From Dysidea avara (lineage: Eukaryota > Porifera > Demospongiae > Dictyoceratida > Dysideidae), in assembly GCF_963678975.1 (NCBI RefSeq), contig NC_089274.1, positions 21,041,133-21,105,132 on the forward strand: DNA of 64,000 nucleotides, written 5' to 3'. The notes under the pieces are model-generated. The model ran no database searches. It was not told the origin of the DNA and was given only the letters and a program-made list of their open reading frames with translations. Each line of letters opens with the position of its first letter. Position 1 is the stretch's first letter. The position numbers and the translations under genes were made by a program. This document shows, one piece after another, positions 48,461-61,441 of this stretch.

Positions 48461-49043
48461 GTTGCTACCCTGTGACAACAAGCGGGGTAGTGACATCACT
48501 ATATTGTGTGGTCATTGAAAACAACCAACTCAAAAACTGTATACAAAATAATCCTTCAATTTTTTTTAGGGAACATCTTTGGGGTAGGTACAGAATAACA
48601 AAACATACACGCACTACGTATAATGGTCTGGCCACGCGAGACTAGGACTATTACAAACAACTATTACAACTACATAAACTACAGCTAGCTACAGGGGGGA
48701 AACTATTGAAGGATATTTACAACAGTGCTTTGATACTCGACGTGAAGGAGTGAGAAATTTACGCTCGGAAATTTATCAACTAGTCATCGTATTTCACTAT
48801 TACACACACACCTTACCTGGTACTAAACTCGAATATAAATGTTCCTGGGACGTCTACACTACACTATAGCTACAGCTCTACTCACAGTCTCGCTTGTTAT
48901 TCAAATGACCCCACTTCTTGAGTTTCCAGTGTTTATTGCGGACCACATTTAAATGTCACGAGTCCGTTTATTAAACGTTACTAATAATAGCGCACTGTTC
49001 TAATTTTGGCACAAGAAATATACGTATTAGGAAATTTGCACTA

Positions 49044-52000
49044 TCACGTCCTAATAACACCGTTAATAGGTTCATCAACATCAACATCAACATCAACATC
49101 ATCATCAGATGAGCTACTTGAGGGGGGTAGATCTAGTATGTCCCTATCTGCTTGTCTCTCAGAATCACACTGCTTTAACCATGAGTTCTGTACTGCTACT
49201 ATTTCGCTGCTCAGTTTACATGCTGAATATTTCTCCAGTAGGTCACTATGGTAGAGCAGTGGTAACTTAGACTAATGTAACAAAATTATTGTACCTGTTT
49301 AATGATAGAAAACTGTGCCCCCACTTGAAGCCTTCAAGTAATGATTCTCCTTGTTCCTTGAAACCTGCGTAACAACTTGTAGTAAGACCTCTCCCTTAGC
49401 AATCACCTCGACAACAAGACCAGTAGACCTCAAGATTAACATGACTAAATGTTAACCTCATAAATATCTACAAAATTCCATAGCTGGCATACGTTATGAT
49501 GTTACATATTCTAGATGCTAATTTCAGGGCTCCCAAGAGAAATCAGGGAGCCCGGAGTAGTAAGTACAAACCTACAGTGTGCAAAGCACACTCAACGTGA
49601 ATGCTAGGGAGAATTTAGTAATGTGGATATGCAATCTAGAGGCATTTTGGATTGTTTTTAATTATCCATCAGCTAGTTCAACAGTTCAGCTGGTTCATCA
49701 GCACAACAGTTCAATATAGGGGGCCTGAGAATGCAACCATTCCCCCTACTAGGATTTTTGAATTAAAGGTGATGCTATAAGTGAGCTGAAGGCTAAATGA
49801 ACCTTTGGGGACCCAGGGCAAGGTCCCCCCTCTTCCTTTGGCAGCCCTGCCTAATTGAGTTATTAATCAAGACTTCCTGATGTTAAGCAGGTATATGCTT
49901 TCAAAAGCACTTGGAGGGTGTCAGTGTACAATACGAGTGACCAGTTGTTTCATGTAGTACCAGTGTATTTTCACACTGTGCATTTCACATATACGTATGT
50001 ATACATAGTACAACTGTGAACATTTTAACACGTAAACTCAAAGACATGAAATCATGAGGTTAATATTCACAAGGTTTGCCCTAGTGACTCACTATACAGT
50101 GTGGTGTATGTGTGTGTGAAAGGAAACTTCATCATTGCAGTGACAGATATGTAGTTTAGATCACTTGTATCCCCTATATGTACCACAGAGTGTAGTCAGA
50201 GCATTCAGAATGAAATTTCTGTAGGGAATCAAAGCACTTTCTGTTTGCAACCACAAAGACAAATTAAGTTGTAGTTTCAAAATAAAGGTTGAGAAATCAA
50301 TCTGTCAATGAACGGAAGTAACACTAAACAAGTTTAAACTTTTAACATTTCAAAGCCAACACCCACTTTCATAATCGTATGCCATCTACACCCAGATCCA
50401 TATCTCCATTTTGCTTCGTCCCATTGTGTTAAATTAAATGCCATGAGATCGAGATTCAGCACATGATGGTGATTTGATTAGTATACAAAATATCACGTGA
50501 CTGCAACAAGGCCAACTGATACATGAACAATGCTGATGAAGCTTAGCGAAGATGAGAAAAGGAACTAAGCTATATTAGTGAGAAAGTTTAGCAAGTGTCT
50601 GGTAGACACATTAATGTTTTGCCATCCAAACATTCTCACCATCTTTAGTCTGCAGCCTGAACAAGACACCAAACATGGCTGGTGATTAACCAAAAGGGGT
50701 AAGGGCTGGGTACAACTATGATATAAGTGTGTTATCAGCTAAACAATGAGCACCAAATCAGTCACTAAAATTGCCCATAAGATTTCAAATTCAGTATTCT
50801 AATGAGTGATAATAGCAAAGCATGTTCTATACTATCTGTGACTGTGACAAAAGGATTGCTCATATCATAACTAGAGCTGGGAACAACTATACACACTGGT
50901 AGAGCGTCGTGCGATCAAGAAAGCTGGTGCACCACACCATGAGTATATTGACAGGAAGAAAGAAAACAGCATTTTCATGTATGCATAGCTCCATAGACTC
51001 TTCTTCAAAACACAACATTTTCACTATAGATGTCTGCCAGACCAAGAGTTCATAATATTCCCATACAAATATTATGAACTCTTGGATAGAACCACACAGC
51101 AAATTGTGATTAAATTTGCACCAGTCAATTGCAACATATGGGTGTTCAAAGTTTCAATTTGATTTCTTCGTTTTTTTCTTCTTCTACAGGGGCTTCATTT
51201 ATTTTGCACACTTTGCAAAAATTGATATAAAATGCAAATGTGTAACTTGATTGCTGGGACAAATGAAGATGATTAATAGCAAAAATATCATGATACTGAT
51301 ATGAGAAATCTTTACTTTTAGTAAAGTTTGTGGTTTGATGGAAATGGAACATCCATCACAATAACGGTTCAAACTTTTACATCATGATTATTGTCCAGCA
51401 TTAATCAGTATTGCTGTACTTCCAGGGTGACATGTTCAGCAAACCTTCTAAATAAGGGGGTCAGCTTAGAGGTACATAGGCCCTAGACTTTAGTTAGACT
51501 ATCCCAAAAGCTACATCAACAAAATACTAAACAAGTTACGTTAAGTGATGTATAGCTTCATCAAATTTAACGATAAGGCTCTTGGGGATTCATGGACCCC
51601 CTCAAGATTCACCACTGATGTTTGGTCCCACTATCACACATGGCAATTAAAACTTTAGAATATCATAACCAGTTACTGAATGCACAATAACTGCTGATGA
51701 AGGATATTAAAATCATGTGCTAAATGCAAACTTGAAATTTGTACCACAGTTTATCAGATCATCTAGTGGACAAAATAATCGATTATGTTTAATAATAAAG
51801 GATTAGTGTTCACATTTGAATAAATTAATATGGGTCGGCTGACAAGAATAACCACAAAACAACTGGTCACCATTTAAGTTTCACAACTTTACGGTTCAAC
51901 CATGTGACCACCCTTCTCAGTTGTATTACAACACTTACCAGTGACATAGAGTGCAGCACACAGAGCCTCCACACATGACAGCTTACATGGTCTACCATAA

Positions 52001-52531
52001 TTGATTGGATTTGCTGCTACCAAATATGGTAATAGTCTGTGTTGGAAGGCCTTAATCTTGGAGAAGGGCGTGTCATCAAGTCTTGCCCAGGAGCAATCAA
52101 TAACAGCTAGTCCTCTTGTCCGAATGATGTCATGATCTTCAAATGATACACACTTCTCACCATACGGGGACAGCACTACACCAGGGAACCACTGTGATAG
52201 GGTTAACCGCTCGGCTTGTCCAAATTTCACCAGTCGTCTACCAGTACACTTCTTAGGATCACACTGTTCCAGGTCCTGTTAACACTAACAATAAACAGGC
52301 TAGACAGTTCTGGGTAATGCTCACCCACATGGCTAATCGAACGTGCAGCACATCAACACTATAAACTGTTGTACTATCATCTCCAGTTGGTGGAACATGT
52401 TCCGTAAGACGACTGCGGTGGAGTGATACTAAATAATGGTCAAAAGGACACCCTTTAAAATGTTACCTCTCCTTTTCGTCTCTTCCTCGCGACTTTCTGT
52501 ACTTCTGTCTCGGCTTCTTGCTGCTACTCAT
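49044..52531 (-). CDS. TSR3: TSR3, 18S rRNA aminocarboxypropyltransferase
   Basis: Five exons join in phase: 52467-52531, 52325-52412, 51939-52275, 49295-49364 and 49044-49245; 253 aa. The start MSSSKKPRQKYRKSRGRD is basic. Family hallmarks follow: LAMW then DLEQCDPKKCTGRRL, VVLSPYGEKCVS, GLAVIDCSWARLDDTPF, RLLPYLVAANPINYGRPCKL, SCVEALCAALYVTG, GFKWGHSFLSLNR and DLLEKYSACK. The tail is acidic with a DVDVDVDVD run. TSR3 adds the aminocarboxypropyl group of SAM to an m1Psi in 18S rRNA, a late 40S maturation step in the cytoplasm. Exon 2's acceptor was chosen at GCAG/TCG because the upstream TAG acceptor breaks the frame. Intron 3 is 2.6 kb and holds repeats. Confidence 0.93.
49525..49849. mobile_element. 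hAT-like MITE with CAGGGCTCCCAA ends
   Basis: CAGGGCTCCCAAGAG is answered by CTTTGGCAGCCCTG at the other end; flanks GCTAATTT and CCTAATTG share six of eight bases. It lies in the TSR3 long intron. Confidence 0.65.
51042..51085. repeat. Minimal foldback pair with CCAAGAGTTCATAATATT ends
   Basis: Two 18-bp arms (CCAAGAGTTCATAATATT and its inverse) separated by only about 8 bp. The same terminus occurs singly at about 2578, 39234 and 54120, and as the ends of the larger element at 57551-57993. Confidence 0.85.
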
Positions 52532-52584
52532 TTTCGTTACGATTCGAGTGTGGGTTTCGTTTTCCCCAGTGTTGAGGGCTCACC
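52532..52584. promoter_or_regulatory. TSR3 / ANL-enzyme divergent promoter
   Basis: The two ATGs are only 53 bp apart on opposite strands, so both 5' UTRs and any shared promoter must overlap this stretch or the first exons. Confidence 0.5.
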
Positions 52585-55514
52585 ATGAGTCAAAACATAG
52601 CTCACCACGTTCTCGCGTCGCTACAGAGATCGCCAAAGAAGACATGCATAGTAAGCTACGATTCACGTGCTTTGGTATTAAACAGTGTCCTTGAATACAG
52701 TAAAGTTTGTAATCACTCAAATTACTGGCACAGTAATCACTGGCTGTCCAGTATAATTATAAAATAAATACTAGTGTAGCAAGAAATCATAACTGTGTAG
52801 ACTAGCACTTTTTCTCTCTGCTCAGGTTGTCAATGGAGAGGCCATAGACAAGGAAGGTTTTCATCAACTAGTTACCAACTATGCCAACTTGCTAAAGAAG
52901 AATGGTGCTAAATCAGGGGACAGTATTCTCATTACCGTCAAAATCAGCATCAATTTCTATGCTATGGCAGTTGCTACTCTCGCTATAGGTAAGATCGCGA
53001 AAGAAACGTTATAATGTATTCCCACTATCGAAATCAACGAGTAGTTAGAAACGTATACTCAACGTTGTTGTGGTGTTTAAAATTTGTTCCCACAATCGGT
53101 ACCAACATGTTCAGGTATAAATATAGTGTGAAACAGCGATTAGTTAACTTACCTGGCACAGGGGATACCATGATCAAGAAGGTGGTTCCCTCAGGTCGAG
53201 GCCAGTGCATTGCACCCCGCCTGGCTGAAGCCTGCGATCTCCCCAAACGTGGGAGACTCGGGTGCGTAATTTTTGTTAGTGGGGGACTGCGTTCGCGCAT
53301 CCCCCTCACAAAGAAATTGTAAACAAAATGAAAGCATGAGGATTAGTGAATTTTTGTGATGATGGACTCACTGCATGTTATAACCTGCTCAGCGTTATGC
53401 TGCCATTCAACATGTTGTTCACCTTGGCACAGGAACATACTATGCTTACTTACTTACTGTTTAGACGAACGCACGAGTCGCTTTTATATTTGCCAAAGTA
53501 AACAGAAAACACGCCATTGAAAAAGTACGTAAAATGTGTAATGACCTCACTGATTAACCCAAACCCACAAGTAAACTTCACAAGTGCCAGGATATAAAGC
53601 AGCGACCTGGTACAATTCTCAACTTACTTTGTGCAGGGGATACCATGATCAAGAAGGTGGTTCCCTCAGGTGGAGGCCAGAGCATTGCACCCCGCCTGGT
53701 TGAAACCTGCGATTTCCAAATTGGAAAGTCGGGCACGTAATTTTTGATAGGAGGGGTCGGCGTTCGCGCTACCCCTGCAACAAAACCGGCATACCCGTGA
53801 AGTGTTTCACACAGTGAGTTACGCTTTGTATTGTTGTGTTACTTGTAATGATGTCCTGGCGTAACTCAGAACGTTAGCACCACTTGTTGTCTTACTGTAG
53901 GTGGCGCCATTGTGATCATCAATACTACAATTGGTCGAAAGAGGATTAATCACTGCGTGAGGTTAGCTAGTCCTGCAGTGTGGGTGTTTGAGAAGACATC
54001 ATGGTTAAAGTATATCCATGTGAGTTGGTACTAGATGTGTGGATCTTCCAACATTTTGATACCATAACCATTAGTATCTCTGCTATTAGATCATGGTGGA
54101 GTATGGAAAATTCATTTTTATATTATGAACTCTTGATAACGAGGGGTAATCAATGTAATCACTACCAATAGAATCATCTGCCACGTGGATCAAGGTTTTT
54201 GATTAATGAAAAATAAATCTTGATTACTAGTTGATTTCACCTTAAAAAGGGCCTTTATTGCTTCACAATTTAACACATTTTCGTAAATTCTCATTTTGTT
54301 TTTGAGCTTTCAAGGACTTCTCAATCACTAGCAAATTTAATCCTTGATCCCTTGATTCGATTTTGATCCTGGTTTCAAATGGTTCTACAGGACTATTGGT
54401 AGTGACTACCCCTTGCCGTATGTATCCCTACCAGAGTAGTAGTGTCCTGATCTTAGAAGTGTTGTTGTTATTGAGGCTGTAGACAAGTGTCCTGATTATT
54501 GAACTGTCCAGGGATTAGCTTAATAAAAACTGCAAAGGTTGAGCACATAGAATAATTCAGCAGAACAAATTTAAAATTACATACAGATACTAATAAATTC
54601 AAGATGTGAAAACAGTGATTTTTGCCATCGAACAGTGTTCAAGGTCACATTATTAAATTGTATGGATTACCTACCATCAGTGTTGGGAGTAACGCGTTAC
54701 GTAATATTATTACTTTTGTGGTAACAAAGTAATATAACGAAATACGCTATGAAAACAGGTAATATAACGCAAGATATATACTTTACTTACAAACGTAACG
54801 CGTTACCTAAGTAATATAATTACTGTAACGAGTCTAATATGACGTAATATTATTACTAAAAGTAGCGAAGTTACTAATCTCGTTAGTAATCCTCTGAGTA
54901 ACGCCTAACCACAATGGAGTAACGAGGCCTATTGAATGAAGCTTATTCACTAGCTTCTTACTTATAACCAAGATTTGTACACTGTCCAACAACGCCATCA
55001 TGTCACGTGATAAGGTGGTAGTTTCACACGTGACAGCTTAAGGCTGTGGACACAAAGTAATATAATATGTAATATTATTACAGTTACTTTATTTTATGGG
55101 TAATATGTAACTGTAACTAAATAGTTCTGTTGCAAGTAATATGTAATATGTAACTAGTTACTTTTACAAAGTAACTTGCCCAACACTGCCTACCATACTG
55201 TATACTACCTCTTCTAGTTTCTCATACCATCATTGTGGGGAGTCCCCATCTGGGTATCCCTGGATGACACTGATTGGAGGGGCACTGATCAGCTGTTGAT
55301 GAGACCAGAAGACGTTGTGGTGACAGACAATGCCTTAGTGACATTTACTACTGGTAGTACTGGCATGCCAAAATTGTTACTGAGGAAACACAACTTTGTC
55401 CTGAATCAGTCTAAGGCTCTGTCTATCGCATTTAAAACAGTGATGCCTAACAGGGAAGAAAAGGATTCTACCTTTTTAACCAACCTGAATGTGTTTGGAC
55501 TGCACTTCCTTGTA

Positions 55515-55613
<99 letters not shown>

Positions 55614-58600
55614 GTGTGTGTCTGAGAAGCAGCATAGCTAATTGGCTATAGAATTGGCCTGATAATTGAAAGGTTCCAGGTTCGATGCTTGGTTATGCCA
55701 TGTTGTTTCCTTGAGTAAGAAACTTTATTCACAATGCTCCAGTTCCAGTTGTGGAATGGGGTGGTACCAACTGGGAAAGTAGCCAACCCAGCTGTAACAT
55801 CAATGGGTACCTGGTGTTAACTGGGGAAGCAAATGCCCAGCTGTCCTTGTCTCAGTTAGTGGTGGTGGGTTATTGTGGAACTTGGCTTCTCTCAGTGAGA
55901 CCCCCTGCAAGGTTACTATACCAGGAGGATTTGCCTGCACGAGACTCTATCTAAAGCAAAGCAAGGCCTCTGGCAATTGTCAAAACACAACTATTGCCAC
56001 CCAGTGAACCAGCACTGGGATTCCCCTGTACACCACTCTGGCACTTGAGTTTGTGTGCGTGCATGCGTGTGTGTGCGTCATAGCCAAGTGGTTAGGGAAT
56101 CTGCCTGGTGATCGAGAGGTCCCAGGTTTGATTCCCGGTTACACCACTTTGGTGTTGTTGTTGTTTCCTTGAGCAAGAAACTTTACTCACATTGTTCCAG
56201 TCTACCCAGCTGTTTAAATGGGGACCTGGTGGCCTGGTGTCAACTGGGGAAGTAGCCCACCCAGCTGTAACATCAATGTGTAGCAAATGCCCAACTGTCC
56301 TTGTCTCGCTTAGCGGTGTTGAGGTTGTTGTGGAACTTTGGGTTCCGTGACCTCTCTCCGTGAGACCTGGACAGTCCTCCTGCAGGTTACTAGCCCTGCC
56401 CCAGGAGGATTTGCCTGCACAAGGCTCAAGCGCCTAAGTGGTGCACAGGCATCCCAGTGCTGGTTCGCTGGGTTTCATATATTATTTAATTATATTAAAT
56501 TATTTTATTTATATATGTGTGTACGTGCGTACATGTGCATGTGTATGTGGTGTGCATATATGTATATGTATGTGTAGTAGTAAGTAACTGCAATACAACA
56601 ATTTTACATAAAACTTGCATTCATTTCTTAGGGCTAGGGAGGAGCACTAGCCTTCAGATCAAAATACTCTAATAGAGCAGTCAAGTATACTCTAATAAGG
56701 CCTTCATTTGTATATCAACAGATTTGTTAAAGGAAAAGGAACTTTATAGTTTGGCCATGAGTCTAAGCTGATGCTGCTATCTATGTGTGTGTTTTTTTGC
56801 CATTGTGATAGATAGACCTGGATGTACAAAATGACTCCTTTTAGAATCAAATTGTTCAAACATTGTTCTATTTTTGTAGATGAATATCTTTAGCTTTGGG
56901 TAGCCTGCTAGCTGCTTCCCAGGGCTTTCAAATACAGCAATCTGTTGAATTTTGAACCACTTAAATGTTTGACTCTCCCAGTGCTTGGTAGCTGTACCCC
57001 TATATTCTCACATCACTGCTGTTGAAAATCCCCTTCAAGAAGTCTTGGCTATGCCCCTGAGTTTGATATTCTGGTTGCAGAATAACATAAAAACAGTACA
57101 ATTAAATGGAGGAGTAATAACTTAGCTTTGGCTGGTCACTAAAATACTAAAACTGGGCATACCAAGAAAAACTAATGTTTTTGTGGCACGACTGCTGGGG
57201 GTTTGCTTTTGCTTACACTTCATAATGTATATGTACTTACTGTAGTGTGCGTGCATGCGTGCGTGCGTGCGTGCGTGTGAACATGTGTGTATGTTACATA
57301 TCAAAAGATGTACTATTGATAATAGATACAAGCTTTTCCATAAGCAGAGGAGGGCTGACATGTCCATGTGAGCCATATAGGGGTTTGTACACAGAGGGAG
57401 GGTATTGCTAAAAGTACATTACAATTGAAACCTTGTCTGTCGCTAAATTCCAACCCTGATGGCTTGATTTCAATGTATACAATCAATTCGAGGGTTAGTC
57501 ACATGATTAAGATTCTCTTTGTACGAAACAGAGGAGAGCATGGCTGAAACCAAGAGTTCATAATATATATACTAAGGAGAGTATCCTACTCTCATATACC
57601 CCTGTAGAAGGGCGTATCGTGAAGTTATGATGTAACGACAAGATGTTGTGGTTTGTGACGTACAAGCAGCTGTAAAAGTGCAACAATCGTTAGCACCATT
57701 TCACACTCGCGACGCTCAATATAGCCGTATTCGCGAATGGCCTAGCAAGAAATGCCTCATGAAGGGATGATTGTAGTTCGGTAAGAAACACTTAGAGCTG
57801 GAGTTAATTTGGTTGCTAGCAACGTTGTTAGGCACGCGTTCAATCGCTACCATGTTCAACCAATGACATCATTAATTATACAAAGAAAAACAGGCGAACT
57901 CAGAAGTGTTGCATCATAACTTCACGATACGCCCTTCTACAGGGGTATATGAGAGTAGGATACTCTCCTCAGTATATATATTATGAACTCTTGCTGAAAC
58001 GGATTTTTAAAATCTCCGGGGAGCCTCTCAGTCCTAAAACAGTGGTTTAGACATTGTTTTTAATGATTAAAAAATTTCAAGTTGTGCAATTAACATGAAA
58101 AACGCTTACTTCGTGTCAGCCCTCCTCTGCTCCATAAGCTAGCAAAGCCATTGATATTGTATATTAGTTGATGGTACATGTCCCATGCTAGGTTGGTTCC
58201 ACTGGGATGATTCACTCTAATATTCGTAATTTTGACTGTGACAAGTTACTACAACATTTACGCACATACAAATCCAACTCAACTGTCATACTGGGCTCCC
58301 CTTACTTCCTCAACAAGATAGCTGTCTACTGTAGCCAGACGAAGCAGCCACTCCCTGCAGACTATGCAGTGATGGGCGGGGCTCCCACTTACCGCAGAAT
58401 CATGAGGAGTTTCAAGGGGCTGGTACCTGATGATTGCTGCTTCACTGTATATGGATGCACCGAGATTGAGCCGATCAGTTTTGTGTCAGCTAAGGAACGT
58501 TTAGCAGTGGAGGATGCCAACAGCGATGGACACTGTGTGGGTAGACCTGCCTTCAATGACAGTGTTAAAGTGATCAGAATATTAACTGGTAAGCAACCAT

Positions 58601-61389
58601 TTATTTTTAGGAGGTAGTAAACATTAATCAATATTAAAAGACAGTCATCTTTAGTACGACTCCAGGTCACTTGGCCATGGGTCCCATTCATACTAGTGAG
58701 GCTGGAATCTAAATTTGATTAGTTATAGAACATACTGGAATTTTTCACTGGAACGTCGATTCAGAGTTAGGGTAGTTACTTCAATAAAAGTAGTTACTCA
58801 TTACATTTATCACACTTACATAATTTGGCTTTTGTAAATGCAACTAGTGGTTAAGTTACTATGGTAGTTGCTATGCTTTTTTGCACTCAGATATGCCTTA
58901 CCAAGATATGCGCTTCCCCTACTTACAAACAAAGTGGCCATTTCAGCTTAGTTTCAAGATTCTGTCTGCCTATATCATGGAGTACAGTGCACAGAACATG
59001 TCTACTTGTTTGGCTGTAGCATGTATGGTGGAAAAATTGCAACATGTTTTAGTTTCAATGTATGGTTACTAGTAACTATGCAGCTATAGTAAGTTAATTT
59101 CTGGACAAGAGATGTAACTAGTTAAACTAATAGATTACATAACTAGTTACAAAAGTAGCTAGTTACCCCCAACTCTGGATGTCATTCCCAAAGATATATT
59201 TAAAAGATAGTAACTGTATACTTCATCAGATGAGGAGTCTGCATCAGAAAACAAGATGTTAGAGGATTACGAGGTTGCTATTGGGCACACTGGAGAAGTG
59301 GTTGTAACTGGTTGGCATGTAAACACCTATCAGGTCAGGTGGGATCACATGATCCAGTGATATCACTACATTGTCTAGGTAACCAGGACACGTATCCTAA
59401 CAGCTAAGGATGGCAAGCTATGGTTGAGAACTGAAGATGCTGGATACCTGGATGAAGAGGGTCGTATCTGGCTAGTGGGAAGAGTGAAATGGAGGGTGGA
59501 TCATGATAACAAGTATTACTGGTCCATCAGTGTGGAACAGAAGGTGATGAGAATTAATTGTCTAATATTTTAATAGCAGTCATGTTATGTTGGACAGTGA
59601 ACTAACAGAGGATAATGTCTGTTTGTCCCAAAATTGTCCATTATAGAGAGGTGTTCACTCTAGACTAGTGTCGGTTTGAGGAACTCATTGTAGTTATAGT
59701 GATTAGGTCCCAAAGTCACCTGTGTTACCAGTGGAAACACATCAAAAGGTTCCCTGAAATGATTGACATAAATGCATTTACTACAGTACACCTTCAAATG
59801 TCATATGTATGGCATGGTTCCACAGGGATTTCACTGGTTTCCAAACCTAGTCAGTATTTCAAATGAAAGAGTATGATGTACTCAGCCAGAAAGAACCCAA
59901 AATCACAAAAATTGCAAGAGTAGCCATTAGTGGTTAACTTCATTTATTTTTTCCCATTATGATTATCACTACACTTTTAAGGCATTGATGCCTCTAAAAT
60001 AATTATCATTGTTTAACAATCTCAGGTTCTTACAATTTTTTGATAAACAAACATAGCTGTAGCAAGATATTTTTAAAGGGACATTTTCTTTCTGAGGGGG
60101 TCATGGGGCACACTTCCACAGAAAAAAAATGAAATTTGACTTTCCGAGATAAAAAATGAGGATTTTACACATTGACTGTTCTATTAGACCATCTTGATCT
60201 TTTAAATCAATGGGGTATAAAAGCTTGGAATGGTAAAATTCAACTGTGAAACAGTGTTCTCAGGTGATGTTTTACTCATTTCTAGTTAGCTAGGGTATGG
60301 CTAATTAATTACCACACCTCAGTGTAAAACCCCCTCTCTCCCCCCTCCTCAAATTCCTGGATTTCAGAAAGGGTTAACAATGGTTGCATCCTACTTCTGA
60401 GTTGGATTCTGTTGGAAACAGCCAGCTAAACTTCTAGAACCAATTATTATTGTAAGCTTTTTTTCTAACCAAATGTTTGAGATGTATAATTCTTCTACCT
60501 GGTATATTAGGTCATACCTACAACAAAATGAATCAGTCGGTAAGCAGAAAAAAGCGGTTAGGCTTTAGTTTCAGACATGCTTGTGATTTCTGGTCACAAA
60601 CCATATATTTCAAAAACAGATCATTATACTGCACTGTCTGCAGATATTGAAGTTTTACTAGCTATATCATGGAAACTGGTTTTAAAGGATTATGCTTATG
60701 GATGAGATCAAAATTTCACTCACTGACTGTTCTATTAGAATAACTCAATTATTTTACAACACTTGCAAATTAATCTTTAGGTGTGACATAATGTTATTTT
60801 TCTTTTCTTAATCAAATCTGTGCAAAATTGGGTTGGTCGAGTCCAAGCAGAAATAGGTATGGCCTTGGCTTGAAATTTCTTAAATTTGTAAATTACCCAG
60901 CTTCTGTATGAATTAGGGTGTGTGTATACTACAGGTGTTGGATCGGTGTAGCCTGATCACTTTTGCTTCTTACCTACCACATCAAGGAAAGGCGTGGCTG
61001 GTCTTGGAAGCACCCCAGGGACTTCCCCCTGTGGAACAAGAAGGCAAGTAACTGGTCATATATAATTGTATGTGTGTATTGGAACCTGTTAACTTAGTTA
61101 AGGTACAAAAGTATCTCTTAGTACATAACATTCAGAAACTATTCCAACTTGAGAAAGTCATACTGGAATTTAAGATTGCAACTTTTTTTGCCTTTCAAAG
61201 TATGTGTGGGTAGGACAGATTCCCCAGATCCTTCCACTCTGGTACTTACTCTGCAACAGCCTAGTGTTTGGTGGCACAATTGTGCACCATGCCATCCTGT
61301 TTATGGAACACCTTTTCATTCCCTGTACCATTCCTAAATTGAAATTTCAACAAACATATTACACCAGCTACACCACACACACACACACA

Positions 61390-61441
<52 letters not shown>

